From: Saprospiraceae bacterium
GTDB lineage: Bacteria > Bacteroidota > Bacteroidia > Chitinophagales > Saprospiraceae
Assembly: GCA_025455635.1 (NCBI GenBank)
Contig: JALOMF010000274.1
Location: 1-6,055, forward strand
Length of the DNA: 6,055 bases
Reading direction: 5' to 3'
A program made the position numbers and the translations under genes. Positions within the stretch are counted from its first letter, which is position 1. Each line of letters begins with the position of its first letter. This document shows, piece after piece, positions 1-5,372 of the stretch. The notes under the pieces are model-generated. The model had not been told where the DNA came from, made no database searches, and was given only the letters and a program-made list of their open reading frames with translations.

Positions 1-1
1 T

Positions 2-1063
2 TACTTTTTGATTTTGTACGCTTTTTCTGCGAAAATCCTTGTTCAATGGGAGCTTCCCGAAGGCTGGGTCGGCAAGCTGGTGCTGGGCTTTTCGGTGGCT
101 GGTATCCTTACCTACCTGCTCAACTACCTGCTCGTGAAATACGACGACAGCGTAGTGGTGGCTTCGTTTCGGCGTTGGTTCTTTTTCGTGCTGTTGCCGA
201 TGGTCGTGCTGCTTTTCGTGGCCATTGGCCGCCGCCTCAGCGATTATGGCGTGACCGAACCCCGCTACGTGGTTGCCATAGCCGGGGTATGGCTGCTGTT
301 GCTATCGCTGTATTTCATCATTTCGAAGAAAGACAATATCAAGTTCATCCCCATCAGCTTGGCGGTGGTGGCCTTGGTGACGGTGCTGGGGCCGTTCAGT
401 GCCTTTCGGGTGTCGGAGCGCAACCAGACGAGCCGTTTCATGGAGGTTTTGCTCCGCAACAACATGCTGAAGGACGGGAAAGCCGTGCCAGCTGCTGATT
501 CCCTGAGCCGCACCGATGCGGAGCGGCTGCGTGGCAGCTTGGATTACTTGAGCCAAAACGGGCATTTCGAACCAATCGCCCCCTTGTTCGGCCTACCAAA
601 AGACTCGGTGCCCGACTGGCAAGCCAAGGAAAACCTGATAGCCTCGCTCGGTGTGACGGCTGCTGTCGGCCCGTCAACGTACTGCTATTTTAGTTTCAAA
701 GAAGTTAAGCAAAGAGAGATGGACATAGCTGGGTACGAGCTTTTCTACCAAGTTTATGCCTATGGCAGGGAAAAGCCCTCGAACGATTTCACGGGATTTG
801 CCATCTCGGACGGAGGGACCGGGTTGCAGCATTACGTCAATGGGGAGAAAATGGACAGCTTTGACCTAAGTCCGTATTCCAAGCGACTGTTCGATAATGC
901 GCCTTGCAATGGGCAAGAAGCAGCCGACTCTTTGGCGAACTACCAAACAAGCGGAACACGGTCAGAAATTAGGTTTTCTGCCGTTAATTTGACCTACGAA
1001 AACGATGGGAAACAGGTGCTGAAGGATTTCAGCGGCCAAGTAGTATTGCGAAAAAAACAATGA
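2..1063 (+). CDS. DUF4153-like polytopic membrane protein, C-terminal part (5' truncated)
   Basis: The frame is open to the window edge and ends at TGA 1061-1063, leaving 353 residues of a longer protein. The TTG at position 8 is an internal Leu codon, not a start. I see about five hydrophobic segments in the first part (fragment residues about 1-14, 24-45, 59-75, 88-107 and 112-133), then a soluble tail of about 220 residues without a further membrane span. The stretch with YGVTE (82-86), an aromatic/hydrophobic helix, a basic loop, another helix and GPFSAF (130-135) resembles the conserved core of DUF4153 membrane proteins, common in Bacteroidota. The family has no firm biochemical role, so none is given. 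The tail has no motif I recognise. It is separated from mgsA by 518 bases, so it is probably the last gene of its unit. DUF4173 or another related inner-membrane family is the main alternative. Confidence 0.75.
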   Translation, partial: YFLILYAFSAKILVQWELPEGWVGKLVLGFSVAGILTYLLNYLLVKYDDSVVVASFRRWFFFVLLPMVVLLFVAIGRRLSDYGVTEPRYVVAIAGVWLLLLSLYFIISKKDNIKFIPISLAVVALVTVLGPFSAFRVSERNQTSRFMEVLLRNNMLKDGKAVPAADSLSRTDAERLRGSLDYLSQNGHFEPIAPLFGLPKDSVPDWQAKENLIASLGVTAAVGPSTYCYFSFKEVKQREMDIAGYELFYQVYAYGREKPSNDFTGFAISDGGTGLQHYVNGEKMDSFDLSPYSKRLFDNAPCNGQEAADSLANYQTSGTRSEIRFSAVNLTYENDGKQVLKDFSGQVVLRKKQ

Positions 1064-1099
1064 GCGGCTTAATCAAACAGTTGAATCAATATGACAAGT

Positions 1100-1285
1100 T
1101 CAACAATAGCCGACATCGCTGTAATCGTCCCAAAAAAGGTCTTGGCTTTGCGCAGGGCTTGTGCCATTCACTGATTGATGGGCTGGCGATTGGATTTTTT
1201 CATCCTTGGTGCCTGGCTTCTTGGTGTTTTGGAGCATTTTTTCTTCACGCTCCTTTGTGCGGATTAGTTCTATAAACTTTTTCAT
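1100..1285 (-). CDS. possible small hypothetical protein (61 aa)
   Basis: An ATG frame of 61 residues lies on the minus strand, ending 36 bases past the stop of the membrane protein gene and converging with it. The predicted product is charged and hydrophilic, with a Lys/Glu-rich helical start (MKKFIELIRTKEREEKM), a Pro/Ser/Gln-rich middle and an acidic aromatic end (LFWDDYSDVGYC). The codons are ordinary for the window. An internal ATG 16 codons in has a more A-rich leader (GAAGAAAAA) than the first ATG, so a 45-residue form is also possible. I find no convincing promoter on this strand and recognise no family. It may be a chance frame. It is listed because its composition is more protein-like than the competing frame on the other strand. 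Confidence 0.28.
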   Translation of the reverse strand: MKKFIELIRTKEREEKMLQNTKKPGTKDEKIQSPAHQSVNGTSPAQSQDLFWDDYSDVGYC

Positions 1286-1498
1286 GGGCTTACGCTATGG
1301 TTTCTCGGCAGTACATCTGAATAGTGCTTCACAATGATTGCCAAATGTTTTTGATTATACGTTCCAACAGTGTTTTTGTTGCCGATGTTCGGTGAAATCA
1401 GCGGTTTTTATGCTAAAATCCGACATTTAGTTTTGTGCTAAAATTAGCTTTGCCGACGCCGGAAATACGTTGCGCAATTTGCAGGAAAAAAAATCAAA

Positions 1499-1522
1499 AG
1501 TCAAGTTCTGAACAATTTGACT
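1499..1522. promoter_or_regulatory. operator-like interrupted palindrome upstream of mgsA
   Basis: Outer arms AGTCAA (1499-1504) and TTGACT (1517-1522) are exact reverse complements. Inside them GTTC (1505-1508) and GAAC (1510-1513) are also exact reverse complements around a single T. Three extra bases (AAT, 1514-1516) sit on the right side only. That gives ten paired positions in 24 bases. With a one-base centre it is poor as an RNA hairpin but fits a site for a dimeric DNA-binding protein. It overlaps the TTTG box (1516-1519) of the promoter candidate, so it would be well placed for repression. This is inference from position and symmetry only. Confidence 0.35.
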
Positions 1523-1545
1523 GCGCAATCCCGTTTATGACTTTG
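1516..1545 (+). promoter_or_regulatory. candidate Bacteroidota-type promoter for mgsA
   Basis: TTTG at 1516-1519 is followed after 18 bases by TGACTTTG at 1538-1545. The known Bacteroidota primary promoter form is TTTG near -33 and TAnnTTTG near -7, about 19 bases apart. Nine of the ten defined positions match; the A of the -7 box is G. Transcription would begin roughly 30 bases before the mgsA ATG. Two exact TAnnTTTG words further upstream (1428-1435, 1445-1452) lack a partner box and are the main alternatives. Confidence 0.4.
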
Positions 1546-1581
1546 CCAAATACATTCAATACCATAACCTAACTGCTCATA

Positions 1582-1956
1582 ATGAACCTCGCACTGATAG
1601 CACACGACGGCAAAAAACCAGAAATGGTCGCATTCGTCCTCCAAAACAAAGTGGCACTCATGGAGGCGACCCTCTATGCTACCGGCACCACGGGCGGGCA
1701 CATTGAACGGGCAGGCATAGAGGTGGTGCGGCTGCTGTCAGGACCCAAAGGTGGGGATGCACAAATTGCAGCAATGGTGGCCGAGGGCAAGCTGGATGCC
1801 GTCATCTTCTTCCGTGACCCGCTCGACAAACACCCGCACGAACCTGATGTACAAATGCTCATGCGTATCTGCGACGTACACAATGTACCGTTGGCCACCA
1901 ACCCCGCTGCCGCCACCGTGATGCTGGCAGGCTTGGTGGCGCTGAAGGATAGATAA
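1582..1956 (+). CDS. mgsA: methylglyoxal synthase (short form, 124 aa)
   Basis: Methylglyoxal synthase (EC 4.2.3.3) converts dihydroxyacetone phosphate to methylglyoxal and phosphate in the cytosol, a bypass that frees phosphate when glycolytic intermediates pile up. The family signatures run in order: AHDGKK (H8, D9, K12), the phosphate-binding YATGTTGG (32-39), LSGPKGGDAQ with catalytic D59, FFRDPLDKHPHEPDV with D79, H86 and D89, and VPLATNPAAA near the end. By alignment from memory these match E. coli H19, D20, K23, D71, D91, H98 and D101. The protein is shorter than E. coli MgsA (152 aa): it lacks about 11 residues before the first strand and the last 20 or so after the ATN motif. The start is fixed by an in-frame TAA at 1570-1572 just upstream and by the first strand starting at once. 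The leader has no clear Shine-Dalgarno sequence. It appears to be monocistronic. Confidence 0.95.
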   Translation: MNLALIAHDGKKPEMVAFVLQNKVALMEATLYATGTTGGHIERAGIEVVRLLSGPKGGDAQIAAMVAEGKLDAVIFFRDPLDKHPHEPDVQMLMRICDVHNVPLATNPAAATVMLAGLVALKDR

Positions 1957-1963
1957 TCGGTGC

Positions 1964-1988
1964 GGCCAAGCTTTTTGCCCATTTTTTT
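1964..1988 (+). terminator. candidate intrinsic terminator after mgsA
   Basis: Eight bases after the mgsA TAA, GGCCAA (1964-1969) and TTGCCC (1975-1980) can pair with one mismatch around a five-base loop (GCTTT), followed by A and then seven T (1982-1988). Position and T-run are right for an intrinsic terminator. The stem is short and imperfect, so termination may be partial. Confidence 0.42.
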
Positions 1989-2019
1989 CGTTAAGTTGAT
2001 AGGGCACAAGCAAATGGCA

Positions 2020-2056
2020 GCATGTTTTGGAATGGTGGGCTAAGCCAAAATCATGC
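2020..2056. repeat. 11-bp inverted repeat (hairpin) between mgsA and the rod gene
   Basis: GCATGTTTTGG (2020-2030) pairs with CCAAAATCATGC (2045-2056) over eleven base pairs with a single unpaired base on the right arm, around a 14-base loop. No T-run follows on either strand, so it does not look like an intrinsic terminator. It lies about 110 bases before the chosen start of the next gene and upstream of its promoter candidate, so it could be a protein site or the end of the mgsA transcript. Its role is unknown. Confidence 0.4.
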
Positions 2057-2118
2057 ACTGGTTATCGCTTCAAAATGCCATCATTTGACCGTAAATTCAA
2101 AAAAAGTCCTAGCTCGCC

Positions 2119-2148
2119 TTTGTGAATCGGACGACTTCATTACCTTGT
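2119..2148 (+). promoter_or_regulatory. weak promoter candidate for the rod-protein gene
   Basis: TTTG (2119-2122) and TACCTTGT (2141-2148) are 18 bases apart, the same spacing as the boxes before mgsA. The upstream box is exact; the -7 box keeps TA and TT but misses the last two consensus positions (TTTG). Transcription would start about a dozen bases before the ATG at 2166. If real, it would place the in-frame ATG at 2022 outside the transcript and support the later start. Confidence 0.3.
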
Positions 2149-2165
2149 TGATAAAAATACCTGAT

Positions 2166-5100
2166 ATGCAGCTATTCAAGGCCGCTTCAATTGCGGCAAT
2201 CGTTTTTTTGGTGAATTCACTGGCTTTTTCGCAGGCTTGCGAAAGCAAGATTTTGGAGGACAAGGTGGTCGCTGGCACCCAGCTCATCAAATCCATCCCG
2301 GAGGTAATCATCGTGCGTGGTACTTACACCTACAGCTTGGATTTTCGGAACGAAAGGAACGGGATAATGGCCAGGGTTTACTCACGAGGCGGCGAGATTT
2401 TCAACCAAAACGATGAGCTGATTTTCATTGACGACAAGAACACGAGGCGCAGTTTCAGGTTTGTGGAAATGGGCGAAATGGCCAAGGACGGCGGCACCCC
2501 CACCCACCAGAACACGCTTGCACTCGACTTGGCCTCCGTACAATGGTTTTCTGAAAACGTGATGACCACCGTTTTCATCAAGAACAACGTGAAAAACCAG
2601 ATGCTCAAGTTCACGGTGAACACCAACCGACAGGCTGAGTTCCAGGCGCTGGCCCGTTGCTTTTTTCAAAAATTGGACAAAAGCCTCGTGAACGACAAGC
2701 CGCTGGTGGGCAATGAGCGACAAGTCGGAGGCAGCGACCCCATCAGCAAAACGAACACGGGCGGGTCCCCTGTTTCCCAAACGGGCGGAAGTGCCCCCGT
2801 GAAAAAAGTGGCCGACATCAGCCAACTCAATGACCAAGAACTGAACGACCTCTACGACGAACTCCGGCGCACCAAAGAGCGGGTTCGGCAAGAGATTGCC
2901 GCTGAAAACGACCGCCTCGAAAAATACAAATCGCAGGTGCAAAACGAGCTGGCCCAAGCCCGTGAAATAGCCCAAACCGAAAAAACGAAATACGCCCAAG
3001 AGGTGCTGGAGGCCCGTAAGCGCTCCCAGTCGGAAATCGAAAACGCACAGCAGGAAAGTGCCGCAAATGTGGCCGCCAACAAGGAAAGGGCTGGAACTGA
3101 AATCGAGAAAATCAATGCCAGCGTAGGCGATGCCCGCCAACGGGCCAACGAGGAAATCCAGAAATCGAAGGTCGAGGCGGCGGAGCAGGTGGCCGCCGCT
3201 AGGGCCGCCGCTGCGGAGGAAATCCGCAAGACGAAGGAAGCGATGGAGCTGGCCAAATTGCAGTATGCCGACGAAATCGCTTCTGCAAGGGAAACTTCCG
3301 CCTCCGAGATGCAGCGCATACGGGACGAAAGCGCAAAACAGGTGGAACTGGCCCGCACCCAAGCCAAGGTGGAGCGGGAGCGCACCACGGATGAAGTGGT
3401 TGGGACAAAGCGAAGCGCCTCCGACGAGATACTGAAGGCCAAGGAAACCGCCGCCGCCGAAGTCGCCAAAGCTAGGGAATTGGCAGTGATTGAAAAAGAA
3501 AAACTGGCATTCGAGGTGGCCGAAAGCAGGCGCAAATCGGCAGAGGAAGTGTCTAAAAACAGGGAGCAAAGCGCCACTGAACTCGCCAATATCCAAGAAA
3601 ACGTGGCCCGCCAAAAAGAGGCAGCGGCCATCGAGGTGACCAACACGAAGAAGAAGGCCGCAGAAGAAATCCAGCAGACGCAGATGCAGGTGGCGGAGGA
3701 GAAAAGCCGCTCTGCCGAGGAGATAGCCAAGGCCAAACAAGCCGCTGCTGTCGAAATTGCCGCATCGAAGGAAGTGGCTGCTGCCGAAAAGCAAAAATCG
3801 GCGGAGGCCATCAAGGCAGCCAAGGACGAGGCTGCCCGGCTCATCCAAGAAATTGCGAAGCAGGAAGCCGAACAAGTGGCCGCCTCCCGCTCAAAAGCCG
3901 AGGCTGAGAAAACCAGGATTGGCGAGGAAATAGTGGAGGCCCGCAAGTTGGCTGAGGCCGAAATCGCTAAAATTCAGCAGGAAGTTGCCAATGCCATCGA
4001 AGCGGCCAAGGCCAACGAGGAAAAAATCAAGCAACAAGCTGCCCAAGAAGTGGCTGCCGCCAAAGAACGGGCTTCGACGGAGATAAACGGTGCGCAAAAA
4101 ACCGCCGCCCAAGAAGTGCAAGAGGCCCAAAAACGCTCCGATGCCGCTAAAAAGGACTACGCCAGCGAGGTAGCCTCCGCCCAGACCACTGCCCAAGACC
4201 GTATCAAGCAAATACAAGCCGAGGCTGCGCAATCGGTGAAAGACGCCAAGGAACGTGAAAAACAGGCCAAGGACATGACAGCCTCCGAGGTAGTGGCCGC
4301 CCGTGAGAAAGCCGCCGCAGAAGTGGCCGCTGCACAAGAAAAAGCCGCCAACGAGATTTCCAACGCCAAGCAGCAAGCCGCACTTGCACAGCAGAAATCG
4401 GCCAACGAAGTGGCCGAGGCCAAGCGCAACGCCACCGAAAACATCTCGAAAATCACGCAGGAAGAAGCCGAGCAAGTGAGGCTGGCCCGTGAAAAAGCCG
4501 CCACTGAGCGCCAAAAACTGGCAGGCGAGGTGGCCGCTGCCCGTGAGTCGAGCGCCCGTGAGGTGAGCTTGGCCAAGGAGCAAGCTGCCAACGAAATCAA
4601 GGCCGCCAGGGAGAGCGCTGCCAAGCAAAAAGAGGCTTCGGCACTGGAGGTGCTCAACAGCCGTAAAGACGCTGCCGAAAAAATTGCGACCGCAAAAGAG
4701 ACCGCCGCCAAGGAAGTGGCCGCCACGCAGAAGCAGGCGCAGGAAGCCATTGCGCAAGCGCAAGAAGACAAACAAAACAAGCTGAACGAACTTAACGCCC
4801 AGATTGCCGAGGCAGAAGCTACTGCCCAAAAGCAAGTCACGCAGGCGCAGCAACAGGCCAACGCCCTCATCATGCAGCACTCGAAGCAGGTGGCCGACTC
4901 GGATGCCAAGGCCAAGGCCGACGTGGAGGCTGCCCGCCAGCAGGCCAGTGAAGAAATTGCGAAGCTGCAAAAGGATAACGCCGACAAAAAAGCACAGTAC
5001 AATGCGGAGGCAGAACTGGCCCGCAAGCAATCATTGGAGGAAATCAACAAGGCGAAACAGGAGGCGACCGACGCCATTTACGCCGCCAAACAGCAGGCCA

Positions 5101-5273
5101 CCGAGCAGGTAACGAAGGTGAAAGAGGACGTGGCACTGCAAATCGCCGAGGAGCGAAAACTGCTGGAAGCCGAGAAAACACAGGTGGCCGAAATGGAAAA
5201 GCGCAAAAAAGAACTAGAGGACCAAATCAAGAAATTGGAAGATGAATTGGCCAAGAAAAAAACGGGGAATTGA
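2166..5273 (+). CDS. exported giant coiled-coil rod protein with beta-rich N-terminal domain (1035 aa)
   Basis: No known family was recognised. Order of parts: signal peptide 1-22 (K5, hydrophobic core, likely cut AFS|Q at 22/23); a beta-rich domain about 23-180 with the only two cysteines (C25, C165) and a closing amphipathic helix; a linker about 183-212 with three GGS motifs and prolines 193, 202 and 211; then residues 213-1035 without proline, cysteine or tryptophan, rich in Ala, Glu, Lys and Gln. This last part is a coiled coil built of heptads and hendecads in 40-residue blocks (279 to about 992), ending in a leucine-zipper-like heptad stretch (993-1030). The product should lie in the periplasm or outside the cell. 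No second membrane span, OmpA, TonB or sorting domain is visible at the C-terminus, so the anchor is unknown. ATG 2166 is preferred over ATG 2022, which would put 48 residues ahead of the signal peptide. Being Ala/Glu/Lys-rich it will draw low-complexity matches to TolA, SMC and myosin-like proteins; these should not be read as homology. Confidence 0.9.
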   Translation: MQLFKAASIAAIVFLVNSLAFSQACESKILEDKVVAGTQLIKSIPEVIIVRGTYTYSLDFRNERNGIMARVYSRGGEIFNQNDELIFIDDKNTRRSFRFVEMGEMAKDGGTPTHQNTLALDLASVQWFSENVMTTVFIKNNVKNQMLKFTVNTNRQAEFQALARCFFQKLDKSLVNDKPLVGNERQVGGSDPISKTNTGGSPVSQTGGSAPVKKVADISQLNDQELNDLYDELRRTKERVRQEIAAENDRLEKYKSQVQNELAQAREIAQTEKTKYAQEVLEARKRSQSEIENAQQESAANVAANKERAGTEIEKINASVGDARQRANEEIQKSKVEAAEQVAAARAAAAEEIRKTKEAMELAKLQYADEIASARETSASEMQRIRDESAKQVELARTQAKVERERTTDEVVGTKRSASDEILKAKETAAAEVAKARELAVIEKEKLAFEVAESRRKSAEEVSKNREQSATELANIQENVARQKEAAAIEVTNTKKKAAEEIQQTQMQVAEEKSRSAEEIAKAKQAAAVEIAASKEVAAAEKQKSAEAIKAAKDEAARLIQEIAKQEAEQVAASRSKAEAEKTRIGEEIVEARKLAEAEIAKIQQEVANAIEAAKANEEKIKQQAAQEVAAAKERASTEINGAQKTAAQEVQEAQKRSDAAKKDYASEVASAQTTAQDRIKQIQAEAAQSVKDAKEREKQAKDMTASEVVAAREKAAAEVAAAQEKAANEISNAKQQAALAQQKSANEVAEAKRNATENISKITQEEAEQVRLAREKAATERQKLAGEVAAARESSAREVSLAKEQAANEIKAARESAAKQKEASALEVLNSRKDAAEKIATAKETAAKEVAATQKQAQEAIAQAQEDKQNKLNELNAQIAEAEATAQKQVTQAQQQANALIMQHSKQVADSDAKAKADVEAARQQASEEIAKLQKDNADKKAQYNAEAELARKQSLEEINKAKQEATDAIYAAKQQATEQVTKVKEDVALQIAEERKLLEAEKTQVAEMEKRKKELEDQIKKLEDELAKKKTGN
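3000..5111 (+). repeat. heptad-plus-hendecad protein repeat array, mostly 40-residue (120-bp) blocks
   Basis: Anchors of the form E-[IV]-x-x-A-[KR] sit 11, 11 and 18 residues apart again and again. Each 18 is best read as 7 + 11, because a smaller hydrophobic residue usually sits at +7. Blocks begin at protein residues 279 (51 long), 330, 370, 410, 450 (40 each), 490, 519 (29 each), 548, 588, 628, 668, 708, 748, 788 (40 each), 828 (62), 890 (29), 919 (40) and 959 (runs into the C-terminal zipper). Typical anchors are V709, V720, I731, V749, I760 and V771. The copies are diverged in codons, so this is an old protein-level repeat and not a recent DNA tandem array. Confidence 0.85.
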
Positions 5274-5372
5274 GGTATGTAGGTCAGAGGTTTGAAGGTA
5301 TGGGGTGCCGTTTTTTTGGCTAAAATTGGCCGTACCCACATACCTTCATGCCTCCACACCTCCATACCTCAA
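5270..5372. terminator. long imperfect palindrome between convergent genes (likely bidirectional terminator)
   Basis: The left arm 5270-5306 and right arm 5334-5372 are imperfect reverse complements. Both ends read TTGAGGTATG (5270-5279; reverse strand 5372-5363), exact over ten bases. Inner paired segments are AGGT/ACCT, GAGG/CCTC, GAAGGTATG/CATACCTTC (5294-5302 with 5339-5347) and GGGT/ACCC, with small bulges. The 27-base loop holds a run of seven T (5311-5317). The TGA in each end is the stop codon of the gene reading into it. A stem this long between converging genes would stop transcription from both sides, although the T-run is in the loop and not after the stem as in a classic terminator. 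The repeated GGTATG words suggest a dispersed repeat, which is inference. Confidence 0.65.

Larger units (their letters stand above)
1064..1581. other. 518-base gap before mgsA: short repeats and promoter-like boxes
   Basis: Apart from the doubtful small minus-strand frame at 1100-1285, no gene is evident here. The part after 1286 is A/T-richer than the flanking genes. Visible structure: a direct repeat TGCTAAAAT at 1411-1419 and 1436-1444; a small inverted repeat GCTAA-AA-TTAGC at 1437-1448; a repeat TGCGCAAT at 1471-1478 and 1522-1529; and two exact matches to the Bacteroidota -7 consensus TAnnTTTG (TAGTTTTG 1428-1435, TAGCTTTG 1445-1452). Neither of the last two has a TTTG box at the proper distance upstream, so they are only weak promoter candidates. 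A better-spaced pair lies nearer the gene and is listed separately. No tRNA, rRNA or recognisable riboswitch was seen. Confidence 0.6.

Noticed and set aside
1060..1275. 71-codon forward frame beginning with ATGA at the stop of the membrane protein gene
   Set aside because: The ATGA overlap hints at translational coupling, but the product is a Cys/His/Trp/Phe-rich mixture with no plausible fold, so it is more likely chance.
1428..1452. TAGTTTTG and TAGCTTTG as the mgsA promoter
   Set aside because: Both match the -7 consensus exactly, but neither has a TTTG box 18-20 bases upstream, and they would give a leader of over 100 bases. Kept only as alternatives.
2022..2165. Use of ATG 2022 as start of the rod protein (48 extra residues)
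   Set aside because: The extra segment contains scattered Cys and His, overlaps the hairpin and promoter candidate, and would bury a clear signal peptide beginning at ATG 2166.
2232..2240. Lipoprotein cut at C25 of the rod protein
   Set aside because: The residues before C25 (FSQA) do not fit the usual lipobox, which wants Leu/Val/Ile at -3; a signal peptidase I cut before Q23 fits better. Not fully excluded.
2382..5077. Several long open frames on the minus strand (up to about 500 codons) opposite the rod gene
   Set aside because: They arise because a coil made of Ala, Glu, Lys and Gln codons rarely makes stop codons on the other strand. Their products are Ser/Ala/Cys-rich or Leu/Gly/Phe-rich low-complexity chains with no domains, and they overlap one another in different frames.
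3000..5111. Recent DNA tandem repeat, CRISPR or assembly artefact in the repetitive coding region
   Set aside because: Repeat copies differ widely in codons and residues and keep one open frame, so this is an old protein repeat and not a DNA-level array.
2800..5273. Assignment of the rod protein to TolA, SMC, myosin-like or LEA families
   Set aside because: Resemblance rests on Ala/Glu/Lys composition only. There is no ATPase, OmpA or TolA C-terminal domain, and the 40-residue rhythm is not typical of those families.
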